From Bacteroidales bacterium UBA6445 (GTDB lineage Bacteria > Bacteroidota > Bacteroidia > Bacteroidales > UBA932), in contig DJOF01000003.1 of assembly GCA_002439585.1 (NCBI GenBank), positions 232,710 through 296,709 on the forward strand: a DNA stretch of 64,000 nt, given 5' to 3'. The notes beneath the pieces are model-generated. The model did not search any database and had not been told where the DNA came from. It saw only the letters and a program-made list of their open reading frames with translations. Positions 36,326 through 44,798 of the stretch are shown here, piece after piece (position 1 is the first letter of the stretch; each line of letters opens with the position of its first letter). Both the position numbers and the translations under genes were made by a program.

Positions 36326-37732
36326 ATGGGTATTGAGATTACCCGCCGGGATGTGGTTTGGAGTTATGCCGCGAAGATCTTCCAGATAGCCTCTGGATTG
36401 ATCACCTTGCCGCTTGTCCTTCATCTGCTTACTCCAGAAGAAGTGGGCATGAATTATCTCATGCTTACGGTGAGTTCTATAGTGGCATTGCTTGATTTTG
36501 GATTTTCACCGCAGTTTAGCAGGAATTTCACCTATGTCTCGAGTGGCTCGAAGACCCTACTTAAGGAAGGCGTAAGCGAGGATACCTCAGGTCAGGTCGA
36601 CTGGCATCTGATGGCAGTTCTCATACACACGGCAAAACGTGTATACAGCCGTCTTTCCTTGCTTGCATTGGTGGTCATGCTTACTGCAGGGACTGCATAT
36701 ATAGGGTATCTGACTGAAGGGTTTGCAAGTGTGCGAAATGCCCTTCCTGTATGGATACTCTACAGCCTGTCAACCTTTTTCAATATCTATTATTCCTATT
36801 ATATCAGCCTTCTTACTGGAAGTGGGATGATACGGCGCTCCAACCAAGCCGTCATACTGTCCAAGTCCGTATATCTTCTCTCCTGTACAGGCTTGCTGCT
36901 TGCAGGGTGCGGACTTTTTGCCGTTGCGATCGCCAATTTCATGGCTCCCCTCGTTCAGAGGTATTTCTGTTACAGGGTATATTTCAGCCCAGAGCGTAAG
37001 CTTTTCTTATCCGGAGAAGTTGGCCGGGAGGAAATCCGCGAAACTTTCAGGGCTGTGTGGTACAATGCCCGTAAGCTTGGGATCAATTTCATCGGTTCCT
37101 ATGCTGTGACGAAGATGGGCATCTTCATAATAGGCTTCTTCCTTCCACTTGCTTCAGTAGGCTCATACGGACTTCTGCAGCAGCTTGCAGGCATACTTAG
37201 CGGGATTGCAAATACCCTTTTTGTAACATATCTTCCCAAGATCTCAAATCTGAGAGTTTCAGGCGATACGCCCGGCCTTAAGAAGACAGTCTCCTTCACA
37301 ATTGTCTTTGCCCAACTCGTGATGCTATCCGGAAGCCTTGCCATCGTCTTCCTTGCTCCATGGCTTCTGACTCTTATCCATTCTCAGACCGTCCTTCCAT
37401 CGTATGGTGTATGCGGACTGTATATGGCTGTTATGACGCTTGAACTCAACCATTCCCAGTTTGCCTCCGTCATCTCTACCGGTAACAAGATTCCTTTCGT
37501 GATACCGAGCCTGGTATCTGGCAGCGTTATAGTCCTGCTTACATTCATTGTGCTGAAATTTACCGGTCTCGCCTTGATGGGAGTAGTCCTTGTCCAGGGC
37601 CTTGTGCAGGCTGCATATAACAACTGGAGATGGCCTATGTGGGTCTTCCGTGAGTTAGGCTTTACACTTACCTCCTTTTACTCGACAGGCTTAAGAACAA
37701 TCTACAAGACAATCATTTCATTATGCAAATAG
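36326..37732 (+). CDS. Wzx-like oligosaccharide flippase
   Basis: 468-residue polytopic inner-membrane protein with about 12-14 helices, in the MOP/PST superfamily. The start MGIEITRRDVVWSYAAKIFQIASGLITLPLVLHLLTPEEVG has the usual form of these flippases: a basic loop, then a helix and LxPEEVG. It moves undecaprenyl-linked repeat units to the periplasm for a Wzy-dependent route. No Wzy polymerase is recognisable nearby; it may be elsewhere. The downstream GT2 starts inside its last codons (10-nt overlap). Confidence 0.9.
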   Translation: MGIEITRRDVVWSYAAKIFQIASGLITLPLVLHLLTPEEVGMNYLMLTVSSIVALLDFGFSPQFSRNFTYVSSGSKTLLKEGVSEDTSGQVDWHLMAVLIHTAKRVYSRLSLLALVVMLTAGTAYIGYLTEGFASVRNALPVWILYSLSTFFNIYYSYYISLLTGSGMIRRSNQAVILSKSVYLLSCTGLLLAGCGLFAVAIANFMAPLVQRYFCYRVYFSPERKLFLSGEVGREEIRETFRAVWYNARKLGINFIGSYAVTKMGIFIIGFFLPLASVGSYGLLQQLAGILSGIANTLFVTYLPKISNLRVSGDTPGLKKTVSFTIVFAQLVMLSGSLAIVFLAPWLLTLIHSQTVLPSYGVCGLYMAVMTLELNHSQFASVISTGNKIPFVIPSLVSGSVIVLLTFIVLKFTGLALMGVVLVQGLVQAAYNNWRWPMWVFRELGFTLTSFYSTGLRTIYKTIISLCK

Positions 37733-38781
37733 ATGCTTCCAAGATATTAGGCATGAACGACAATATAGTCCTGCCTTCAGAGATCCCTTCATCAAGAATA
37801 CTTTCTTCGAAGGTACAGAATCCCTTTGTCACCATTGCAATCCCAGTCTATAACAGGCTCTCGACTCTAAAAAAATGCCTTTCGGCAGCATTGTCACAGG
37901 CTACAAAGTTGCCCTATGACGTGATTGTTGTCGAGGATAATCCGGCTTCAGGAACTCCTGTAGAGCAATATCTCTCTTCACTCAATGAACCGCGTCTGTC
38001 ATATTGGAAGAACAGCAGGAATCTCGGCCTTACAGCCAATTTCAACAGAACTGTCTTCCTTGGTCGCGGCCGGTATGTGGTACTTGTGCATGATGATGAC
38101 TATTTGTTCCCGAATTATATTGATGAAATGATAAGAGTGGTATCAATACATCCGGATGCCGATATCATCTGCCCTTCAGCTGTCAAATGGAAGGAATATG
38201 CGGGAGAGCCAGAGCCGTCACTTCCCACATCTCGTAAGAGATACACATTGTGGAGGCCATCATTCTACGGAGAAGCATTCTTCAGACAGTTCATGCCTAC
38301 AGGAGTCACATTCCGACGTATCTCATTCCTGGAATCGGGAGGGTTTGATCCTGATTCGGGTCCTTCTACCGATCTGTATTATATAGTCAGAGCCTCCGGC
38401 CATATGGTCTATTACAAATACGACAAACCGCTCTATGTGTACCGCTGGTCGGAGAACGAGTCGATGAAGCTATCCACTCGCATGGATTTCGTCAGATTCG
38501 GTCTTCCTTTGCGTGATCTTATACTGAGGCGTCTGCATGTCGCAGGTATCCTACGGAAATATGTACTTGAATATTATTCGCGGAAGTCCGTGGATGATAT
38601 GTACCGATCCTTATCCTCACTTGTAAGTGGTGAGCGGGAAGCCGCCATGAAGGATATTTCAGAGTTTGCATCAGTATTGCCCATGCCACGAAGAAAGGCT
38701 GGATATACAATCGGAAAACAGGCATACAAAGCCCTCTCGCGATTCTTCTCCATTAAGAGGTATCTCTATCCTCGTGTATAA
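37723..38781 (+). CDS. Family 2 glycosyltransferase
   Basis: 352 residues. GT-A fold: FVTIAIPVYNRLSTLKKCLSAALSQ at about 35-60, an Asp in VIVVEDNPASG, and the metal-binding VLVHDDDYLFPNYIDEM. It transfers a sugar from a nucleotide donor to the lipid-linked repeat unit at the inner face of the membrane. The C-terminal third is helical and basic. An internal Met (MNDNIV, residue 12) is an alternative start. It is the last gene of the operon, which ends convergent with an aminotransferase gene 67 bp away. Confidence 0.9.
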   Translation: MQIDASKILGMNDNIVLPSEIPSSRILSSKVQNPFVTIAIPVYNRLSTLKKCLSAALSQATKLPYDVIVVEDNPASGTPVEQYLSSLNEPRLSYWKNSRNLGLTANFNRTVFLGRGRYVVLVHDDDYLFPNYIDEMIRVVSIHPDADIICPSAVKWKEYAGEPEPSLPTSRKRYTLWRPSFYGEAFFRQFMPTGVTFRRISFLESGGFDPDSGPSTDLYYIVRASGHMVYYKYDKPLYVYRWSENESMKLSTRMDFVRFGLPLRDLILRRLHVAGILRKYVLEYYSRKSVDDMYRSLSSLVSGEREAAMKDISEFASVLPMPRRKAGYTIGKQAYKALSRFFSIKRYLYPRV

Positions 38782-38848
38782 TAAGCCCATCTATATATCA
38801 TGTCCCGATGCTGTATTGTGTATCTTGGAATTGCGTATCTTGTCTATG

Positions 38849-40132
38849 CTATGAATTGTACTCGTTGAGGGCTGCCTCTAATATGTCAAGTGCTCTTGCA
38901 AGTTTCGTCTTGTCCAGCACATAGGCGAGTCTTACCTCATTTTTCCCAAGTCCTGGAGTCTCGTAGAATCCGGCTGCAGGTGCCATCATGATAGTCTCGC
39001 CTGCGTCAGACTTCTCTTCGGGGACTTCAATCAGTGGATTGGTATAATGTATGCCCCTGTCTTCGTCTCTTTCCACCTTAGTCCTCTTGTCCCTGTAGCG
39101 AAAGTCTGTAATACACCAGCGGCAGAAGTCTTCTGCATCTTCCACGGGTAGTCTTGCTACTGTATAGAAAGCCCCTTCTGGTTTAGGGGAGTAGACTCCG
39201 GGAATACTGTTGAGCCTTTCGATGAAGAAGTCCCTGCGCGACTTGTATTCATCGAAACATTCTTTAGAATAATCTTCTGTCCCCTCTATTGACGCTTCGG
39301 CTGCTATCTGTCCGAGAAGAGGAGGGCTGAGTCGCGACTGGCAGAACCTCATGAGGCCGTCAAGCACTTCTTTGTTGCGAGTTACCGCCATGCCGATACG
39401 TGTGCCGCATTCCGAGTATCTTTTCGATACAGAATCGGCAACTATCACATTGTCCTCTATGCCGTACAGACTCAAAGCAGATACATATGGCTCACCGGTA
39501 TATACAAATTCCCGATACACTTCATCGCAGATAAGGAAGAGTCCGTGTTCTTTCACTATGTCACGAAGAAGGAACAGTTCGTCGGGACTGTAGAGATAGC
39601 CAGTAGGATTGTTGGGGTTGCAGATGAGTATGGCCTTTGTCTTAGGACTGATGGCATTTCTGAAATCTTCAGCTGACGGAAGAGCGAAGCCGTCCTCTAT
39701 CCTTGACGTGAGAGGCTTGATCGAAAGTCCTGCTGCCCTTGCGAAGCCTATGTAGTTGGCATAGCCTGGCTCTGTGATTATAACCTCGTCCCCATTGTCA
39801 AAGCAGGTAAGGAAGATGGCAAGCAGTGCTTCGGAACCTCCTGCCGTGACGATTATCTCATCGGTAGAGAGCTCTATGCCGAAGCGTCTGTAATATTCGC
39901 AGAATTTCTCTCTGAGGCTTCGTGTTCCGGCACTTGGACTATATGCGAGGGTTCTCATATTGGATGCAGTCCCTATGGCTTCAAGTGCTTTTGCCGGAGT
40001 CGGAAGGTCAGGCTGGCCGATGTTGAGCTTGTATATGAGTACTCCCATTCTTTCGGCCTCTTCAGCGGCTGCGGATAGTTTCCTTATTGGGGAGGCTGGT
40101 ATAGATAATCCCCGTCTTGAAATATGTGGCAT
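38849..40132 (-). CDS. Class I/II pyridoxal-phosphate aminotransferase
   Basis: 427 residues, cytoplasmic, fold-type I. Recognisable parts are YKLNIGQPDLPTPAKALEAIG, SPSAGTRSLREKFCEYYRRFGIE, AILICNPNNPTGYLYSPDEL, the Asp/Tyr in LICDEVYREFVYTGEP, and the PLP lysine in VIVADSVSKRYSECGTRIG. It resembles the aspartate/aromatic aminotransferases common in Bacteroidetes; the amino donor cannot be set. It carries an insertion near 340-385 (RYRDKRTKVERDEDRG) seen in this subgroup. It is transcribed away from the decoration cassette and its start is 60 bp from the left 141-bp inverted repeat. Confidence 0.9.
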   Translation of the reverse strand: MPHISRRGLSIPASPIRKLSAAAEEAERMGVLIYKLNIGQPDLPTPAKALEAIGTASNMRTLAYSPSAGTRSLREKFCEYYRRFGIELSTDEIIVTAGGSEALLAIFLTCFDNGDEVIITEPGYANYIGFARAAGLSIKPLTSRIEDGFALPSAEDFRNAISPKTKAILICNPNNPTGYLYSPDELFLLRDIVKEHGLFLICDEVYREFVYTGEPYVSALSLYGIEDNVIVADSVSKRYSECGTRIGMAVTRNKEVLDGLMRFCQSRLSPPLLGQIAAEASIEGTEDYSKECFDEYKSRRDFFIERLNSIPGVYSPKPEGAFYTVARLPVEDAEDFCRWCITDFRYRDKRTKVERDEDRGIHYTNPLIEVPEEKSDAGETIMMAPAAGFYETPGLGKNEVRLAYVLDKTKLARALDILEAALNEYNS

Positions 40133-40191
40133 AGTGTATCGATTGTTATGCTAATTTAAACGTTTTCTATCGGAAAAGCAAATAAGAAGCT

Positions 40192-40332
40192 CTTGGAAGT
40201 AAATTTTTATGACACGCTTGAAATGTGTAATTTTGAGAGTTAAATACCGCCGCCGCTTGGTCCTTACTTCAGGAGGAGGCTGCATGCGGATATACTAAGT
40301 ACAGACAATATGCAAGCTATAATATTGGCGGC
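40192..40332 (+). repeat. Left arm of 141-bp perfect inverted repeat
   Basis: Every base of 40192-40332 is the reverse complement of 48319-48459 (paired positions sum to 88651); the flanking bases differ on both sides. The arm contains TAATTTTG at 40228-40235, an untranslated leader, and the first 23 nt of the coding sequence starting at 40310. Identity stops inside codon 8 of both genes. The mate lies 8 kb away in opposite orientation, so the two face inward. Confidence 0.97.
40228..40235 (+). promoter_or_regulatory. -7 element inside the left inverted repeat
   Basis: TAATTTTG fits TAnnTTTG and points toward the gene at 40310; start of transcription would be near 40242. No convincing -33 element was seen. 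The same element occurs mirrored at 48416-48423. Confidence 0.5.
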
Positions 40333-42136
40333 CGGAATGGGGCGCAGATTAGGGGCACTTACAGCTGGGAATACCAAATGCATGCTTTCCGTCAACGGCA
40401 AGCGTCTCATTGACAGAGATCTCGAAGCTCTTTCAAGCTATGGGCTCAAGAAGGTCGTGATAGTAGTGGGATATCAGGGACAGAATCTCATAGACTATAT
40501 CGGTGACAGGTACAAGGATGTTTTCGATATAGAATATGTATGGAACCGGATCTACGACAAGACCAACAATATCTATTCGCTCGCCTTAGCCAAAGACCTG
40601 CTCTGTGAGGATGACACAATCCTTATGGAATCGGACCTTATATATGACAAGGCTCTTCTTGACTCGCTCGTGGAATCTGCAGATCCTGATCTTGCGCTTG
40701 TCTCTAAATACGAGAGCTGGATGGATGGCACGATGGTGCGCATAGATGATGAACGCAATATAATAAACTTCATCCCGAAAGCTGCATTTAGGTATGAGGA
40801 CTCAGGACTCTATTACAAGACAGTCAATATCTACAAATTCAGCAAAGAGTTCTCGCGGGACAAATATGTGCCCTTCCTTGAGGCTTATTGTAAGGTGATG
40901 GGCAACAACGAATATTACGAGCAGGTCCTTGGTGTGCTTGTCTTTATGCACGGCTCGTCCCTCAAGGCTCTTGAAGTAGGTGGGCGCAAATGGTATGAGA
41001 TTGATGATGTCCAGGATCTTGATATAGCTTCGACTCTGTTTTCGGACGGAGAAGTGAAATACCACGAATATCACAAGCGTTACGGAGGATTCTGGCGTTT
41101 CCCGGGACTTATGGATTACTGCTATCTGGTCAATCCTTATTTCCCGACAGCGCGGATGAAGGAAGAGATCAAGGCAAATGCCGATGCTCTGATAGGTAAC
41201 TATCCTTCCGGAATGTATGTCAACTCTCTTCTTGCAGGCAAATATTTCGGCATAAGTCAGGATTTCACTGTAGTCGGCAATGGTGCGGCAGAGCTGATCC
41301 GTTCCGTCATGCAGGAATGTGTGACCTCGAAGGTGGGCATTGCTTTCCCTACTTTCGACGAATACCCGAATAGGCTTCCCGACTCTTCTATCGTGCCATT
41401 CATGTCTTCACGAGATGATTTCTCATATACCGCTGAAGAACTGATAGCGTTCTATTCTGCTAATAAAGCGGATGTTATCGTGCTTGTCAATCCGGACAAT
41501 CCTTCTGGCCAGTTCATGCCGGTGTCCGATGTGCTCAAGCTTGCCGCATGGTGTGAGCAAGAAGGCATAAAGCTTCTTGTTGACGAATCATTCGCCGATT
41601 TTGCCGACAGACACTGCGGTGACGAAGTATACGGTACAACTCTTCTTCGTGATGACATACTTGAGGCCTATCCGTACATGATGGTGGTCAAAAGCATATC
41701 CAAGTCATACGGAGTGCCGGGACTCAGACTCGGGATTCTTGCGAGCGGAGACAAGACCCTGATATCCCATCTTAAGAAAGAAGTGAGTATATGGAATATC
41801 AATTCATTTGCCGAGTTCTACATGCAGATCTTCGGTAAGTATGAGTCTGACTACATGAAAGCCTGTGACAAATTCCGCCAGGAGAGGAGTATCTTCTTTG
41901 GAGAACTTCAAGAGATACCATACCTTAGAGTAATACCTTCTCAGGCCAATTATTTTCTTTGCGAGGTTACTTCGCGATTTACGGCTTCTTCGCTTACCCG
42001 TAAGCTGATAGAACATGATGTGATCATAAGTGACTGCTCTCTCAAGCGCAATATGTCAGGACGGCAGTTTATCCGTCTTGCCATAAGGGATAGGGCTGAC
42101 AACTCGAGACTTGCAGCAATACTCAGAGCATTATGA
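40310..42136 (+). CDS. Nucleotidyltransferase-aminotransferase fusion (PntC-like architecture)
   Basis: 608 residues in two enzymes. Residues 1-235 form a sugar-phosphate/LicC-like nucleotidyltransferase: MQAIILAAGMGRRLG, then KCMLSVNGKRLIDRDLEAL and KVVIVVGYQGQNLIDYI. Residues of about 250-608 form a fold-type I PLP enzyme similar to HisC/CobD, with VLVNPDNPSGQF, LLVDESFADF and the PLP lysine in VVKSISKSYGVPGLRLG. A cytidylyltransferase fused to a transaminase is the arrangement of PntC, which makes CMP-2-aminoethylphosphonate; here the substrate is unknown and no phosphonate synthesis genes are nearby. It probably makes an activated amino-alcohol or amino-phosphonate for transfer by LicD. 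Its promoter, leader and first codons lie in the left 141-bp repeat. Overlaps the next gene by 4 nt. Confidence 0.88.
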   Translation: MQAIILAAGMGRRLGALTAGNTKCMLSVNGKRLIDRDLEALSSYGLKKVVIVVGYQGQNLIDYIGDRYKDVFDIEYVWNRIYDKTNNIYSLALAKDLLCEDDTILMESDLIYDKALLDSLVESADPDLALVSKYESWMDGTMVRIDDERNIINFIPKAAFRYEDSGLYYKTVNIYKFSKEFSRDKYVPFLEAYCKVMGNNEYYEQVLGVLVFMHGSSLKALEVGGRKWYEIDDVQDLDIASTLFSDGEVKYHEYHKRYGGFWRFPGLMDYCYLVNPYFPTARMKEEIKANADALIGNYPSGMYVNSLLAGKYFGISQDFTVVGNGAAELIRSVMQECVTSKVGIAFPTFDEYPNRLPDSSIVPFMSSRDDFSYTAEELIAFYSANKADVIVLVNPDNPSGQFMPVSDVLKLAAWCEQEGIKLLVDESFADFADRHCGDEVYGTTLLRDDILEAYPYMMVVKSISKSYGVPGLRLGILASGDKTLISHLKKEVSIWNINSFAEFYMQIFGKYESDYMKACDKFRQERSIFFGELQEIPYLRVIPSQANYFLCEVTSRFTASSLTRKLIEHDVIISDCSLKRNMSGRQFIRLAIRDRADNSRLAAILRAL

Positions 42137-43158
42137 AAAAGATCTGCATCTGTGGGGGTGGGGCTTTAGGACACGTTACTGCCGCTTTCCTGTCAGTAGA
42201 AGATGGCATCACTGTCAATCTGCTGACTTCTCGTCCCGAGATGTGGCTTCATGATGTGGAGGTGTCTCTGCCAGAAGGCAGATCGATAAGAGGGCATATC
42301 TCGGTGATATCGTCTGATCCCTTGGAGACAGTATCCGGAGCAGATGTGGTGCTGATCTGTCTGCCTGGATTTCTGATAGAGGGAGAGATAGCGAAGATAA
42401 GACCGTATCTGTCTCCTGACAGTTATGTGGGGTGTATTTTCTCATCTACAGGCTTCTTTTTCGATGCATTGAAGATGCTTCCCGAGAACCAGCCGCTGTG
42501 GGGATTCCAAAGAGTACCTTTCATAGCGAGAGTCAGGGAATATGGCAGGTCAGCTGCTATATTAGGCTACAAGGATTCGTTAGGAATCGCAGTGGAACAT
42601 GTAGACTATGGGGCTAAGTCTGACTTCGCTAGATGGGTGCAGACAGTCTTCCAAAGGCCGGTAACCCTGCTTGGAAACTACCTCGAAGCAAGTCTTACCA
42701 ACAGTAATCCACTTCTGCATACATCGAGGCTGTATTCTATGTTTTCCGGATGGAGAAGAGGGCAGTATTATCCTTCTCCTTTGCCTTTCTATGAGGGGTG
42801 GAGTCTTGATGCTGCAGAACTTCTGATGGCGATGGATAGGGAATTCTTCTCTCTCCTTGCCGTACTCCCGGTACGTTCCGGAGCCATAAAACCGATAGCT
42901 GAGTATTATGACTCAGTAGATGCCGCTTCTCTTGCATCCAAGTTGTCAAGTATTCCGGCATTCAAGGGGATCATGGCACCTATGATTCAGGTAGGAGACA
43001 ATGGTTGGATACCAGATTTTGCAAGCAGGTATTTTACCGAAGATTTTCCGTATGGGCTGAGGTTTATAAGGGATCTAGCCCACAGTCATGGCGTGGCGGT
43101 GCCTAAGATAGATACAGTGTATGGCTGGGGTATGTCTATAATTGCCGAAAATGATTAA
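42133..43158 (+). CDS. Octopine/nopaline dehydrogenase-family enzyme
   Basis: 341 residues, cytoplasmic. N-terminal Rossmann domain with CICGGGALGHVTAAFLS (GxGxxG-like NAD(P) site) and ADVVLICLPGFLIEGEIAKIRPYL. The C-terminal helical domain has NYLEASLTNSNPLLHTSRLYSMF, where the His in a SNPxxH context is the catalytic residue of opine dehydrogenases. The family reductively condenses an amino acid with an alpha-keto acid to give an N-(carboxyalkyl)amino acid. Within a polysaccharide locus this suggests an opine-like decoration; such groups are known on some O-antigens. Starts at ATGA overlap with the fusion gene, so the two are translationally coupled. Confidence 0.85.
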   Translation: MKKICICGGGALGHVTAAFLSVEDGITVNLLTSRPEMWLHDVEVSLPEGRSIRGHISVISSDPLETVSGADVVLICLPGFLIEGEIAKIRPYLSPDSYVGCIFSSTGFFFDALKMLPENQPLWGFQRVPFIARVREYGRSAAILGYKDSLGIAVEHVDYGAKSDFARWVQTVFQRPVTLLGNYLEASLTNSNPLLHTSRLYSMFSGWRRGQYYPSPLPFYEGWSLDAAELLMAMDREFFSLLAVLPVRSGAIKPIAEYYDSVDAASLASKLSSIPAFKGIMAPMIQVGDNGWIPDFASRYFTEDFPYGLRFIRDLAHSHGVAVPKIDTVYGWGMSIIAEND

Positions 43159-43278
43159 CTTTGAAAGTTGTAGCTATTCCGGAGGCTGGATCGAAAAGGT
43201 GATCTCTCGTATCACGCGAGCGCTTGCGTACCTTCTAGTTACCTGCACTGGAGGCTTTTTCTATAATGCGATAATATA

Positions 43279-44184
43279 ATGGATGACAAACGAAGGGCAA
43301 TCCTTTTACGTACGATGAGGGATTTCTCACGCTTCTGTGACAAGGCCGGACTCGGTTGGTTCATGGCTTTCGGAGCCGCAATCGGCACAGTGCGCCACAA
43401 AGGCATGATACCGTGGGATGATGATATAGACGTTTATATGCCAAGGCCGGACTATGAGAGGCTTGTGGCAATCGTAAATGGAGTTGCCTCTGATTCAAGC
43501 TCTCTTCTTCATAACGGGGTTATACAGGGAGATGAAGGATCATATTCTGTCATAGGACCGAGGGTATCTCAGGATTATTGGCCTTTCCCTTATCTGAAAT
43601 TTTCGGACAACTCGTCCACAATATGGGAGCAGGAGAAATACCGGTGTGTTACAGGTGTGTTCGTGGATATTTTTCCTCTCGACGAGACTGACGGGGATAT
43701 GGCAAGGAATGACGAGCTTAAGTCCCATTATCACAAGGTATTCGGTAAATACAAGAGAAGCGGCCGTTACAACGACATAACTATGCGCAATCTTATCCCT
43801 TCATTGCTTGATGCGGTGTTGTATCGTCCTCGTGCTGCAGCTCTGAAAGACGACTTCTGCGCTCTTGACAAGGCTATGGCCAGTATTCACGGAGATCATT
43901 ATATTACCTGGGCTGCAATCTCGCCATCAAGAAAAGTCTGCTTCCCCAAAGAGTGGGCTGAGAGCTGGACTGAAGCCGACTTCGAAGGCTTCAAGGTGCG
44001 CCTGCCAATAGGCAATGACAAGATATTGCGCTCTATATACGGGGATTATATGCAGCTCCCACCAAAATACGAGAGAATCTCCAACCACCATCAGTTCTTT
44101 GCCGATTTCGGGAAACGAATGTCCGTAGAGGAGATTGATGCGGCCATGAAGAGTGGGATGATCCGTAAATTCGGTGACAGATGA
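43279..44184 (+). CDS. LicD-family phosphotransferase
   Basis: 301 residues. Core LicD motif: LGWFMAFGAAIGTVRHKGMIPWDDDIDVYMPRPDYERL, with the Asp triad at 47-51, the nucleotidyltransferase-fold active site. Then VFVDIFPLDETD. LicD enzymes transfer phosphorylated small molecules (phosphocholine and others) from a CDP-activated donor to a glycan. Here the donor may be made by the upstream fusion enzyme and modified by the opine dehydrogenase-like protein. A 120-bp gap separates it from the latter and contains TAACTTTG (43156-43163) and a GTGAT/ATCAC hairpin, so a secondary promoter is possible. It overlaps the next gene by 4 nt. Confidence 0.92.
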   Translation: MDDKRRAILLRTMRDFSRFCDKAGLGWFMAFGAAIGTVRHKGMIPWDDDIDVYMPRPDYERLVAIVNGVASDSSSLLHNGVIQGDEGSYSVIGPRVSQDYWPFPYLKFSDNSSTIWEQEKYRCVTGVFVDIFPLDETDGDMARNDELKSHYHKVFGKYKRSGRYNDITMRNLIPSLLDAVLYRPRAAALKDDFCALDKAMASIHGDHYITWAAISPSRKVCFPKEWAESWTEADFEGFKVRLPIGNDKILRSIYGDYMQLPPKYERISNHHQFFADFGKRMSVEEIDAAMKSGMIRKFGDR

Positions 44185-44795
44185 CCCCGGTAGATCTATG
44201 CGCTGCACTTATGAGGCGTCCAAGGAAAATCGTTGTTTGGCTATCGCGGACTGTCAATCGTCTGCGCTTCCTATCTGAAGGTGTCCGGCTCGGAAGTCAT
44301 CCTGTGATCGAAGGACGAGTATATGTGATGAGGGCTTCAGGGGCGGAGATACGCATTGGCGACAATGTGCATATAACTGGGGGTATGTTCATCAACAAAC
44401 TCTCAAGGTCGGCTTCTGCAGGTATCTGTGCCGCTCCTGGGGCTCATATAGAGATTGGAGACAATGTGGGGATGTCAAGCCCTGCAATCTGGGCTATGAA
44501 CAGCATAACAGTCTGTGACAATGCATCTGTAGGTGCAGATTGCATAATCATGGACCATGACGCTCACAGTATCGATTTCGCCCAGAGGCGCAGCCCGTTG
44601 TCTGACAAGCCAAATATAAAGTCTTCTCCTGTGAGGATAGGCCGGGACGTATGGCTCGGGACGAGGGTTATAGTGCTTAAAGGAGTTACAATCGGAGATA
44701 GAAGCATAGTCGGAGCCGGTAGTGTTGTCACTGAAGATATTCCCGAAGGTGAGATCTGGGCCGGAAATCCTGCAAAATTCATACGTAAGGTATAG
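44181..44795 (+). CDS. Hexapeptide-repeat acyltransferase
   Basis: 204 residues. Left-handed beta-helix with hexapeptide turns: IRIGDNVHITGG, IEIGDNVGMSSPAIW, ITVCDNASVGADCIIMDHDAHSID, VRIGRDVWLGTRVIVLKGVTIGDRSIVGAGSVVTEDIP, ending in the GEIWAGNPAKFIRKV cap typical of WcaF/Maa-like sugar O-acetyltransferases. The catalytic His is probably in MDHDAHSID. It likely acetylates a sugar of the polymer. Starts within the licD stop (ATGA) and precedes the GT4 by 3 nt. Confidence 0.92.
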   Translation: MTPVDLCAALMRRPRKIVVWLSRTVNRLRFLSEGVRLGSHPVIEGRVYVMRASGAEIRIGDNVHITGGMFINKLSRSASAGICAAPGAHIEIGDNVGMSSPAIWAMNSITVCDNASVGADCIIMDHDAHSIDFAQRRSPLSDKPNIKSSPVRIGRDVWLGTRVIVLKGVTIGDRSIVGAGSVVTEDIPEGEIWAGNPAKFIRKV

Positions 44796-44798
44796 CCG

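Noticed and set aside
43159..43278. Inter-gene region before licD as a separate terminator and promoter
   Set aside because: There is a GTGAT/ATCAC hairpin and TAACTTTG, but no T-run directly after the hairpin and no -33 element, so neither is called as a feature.
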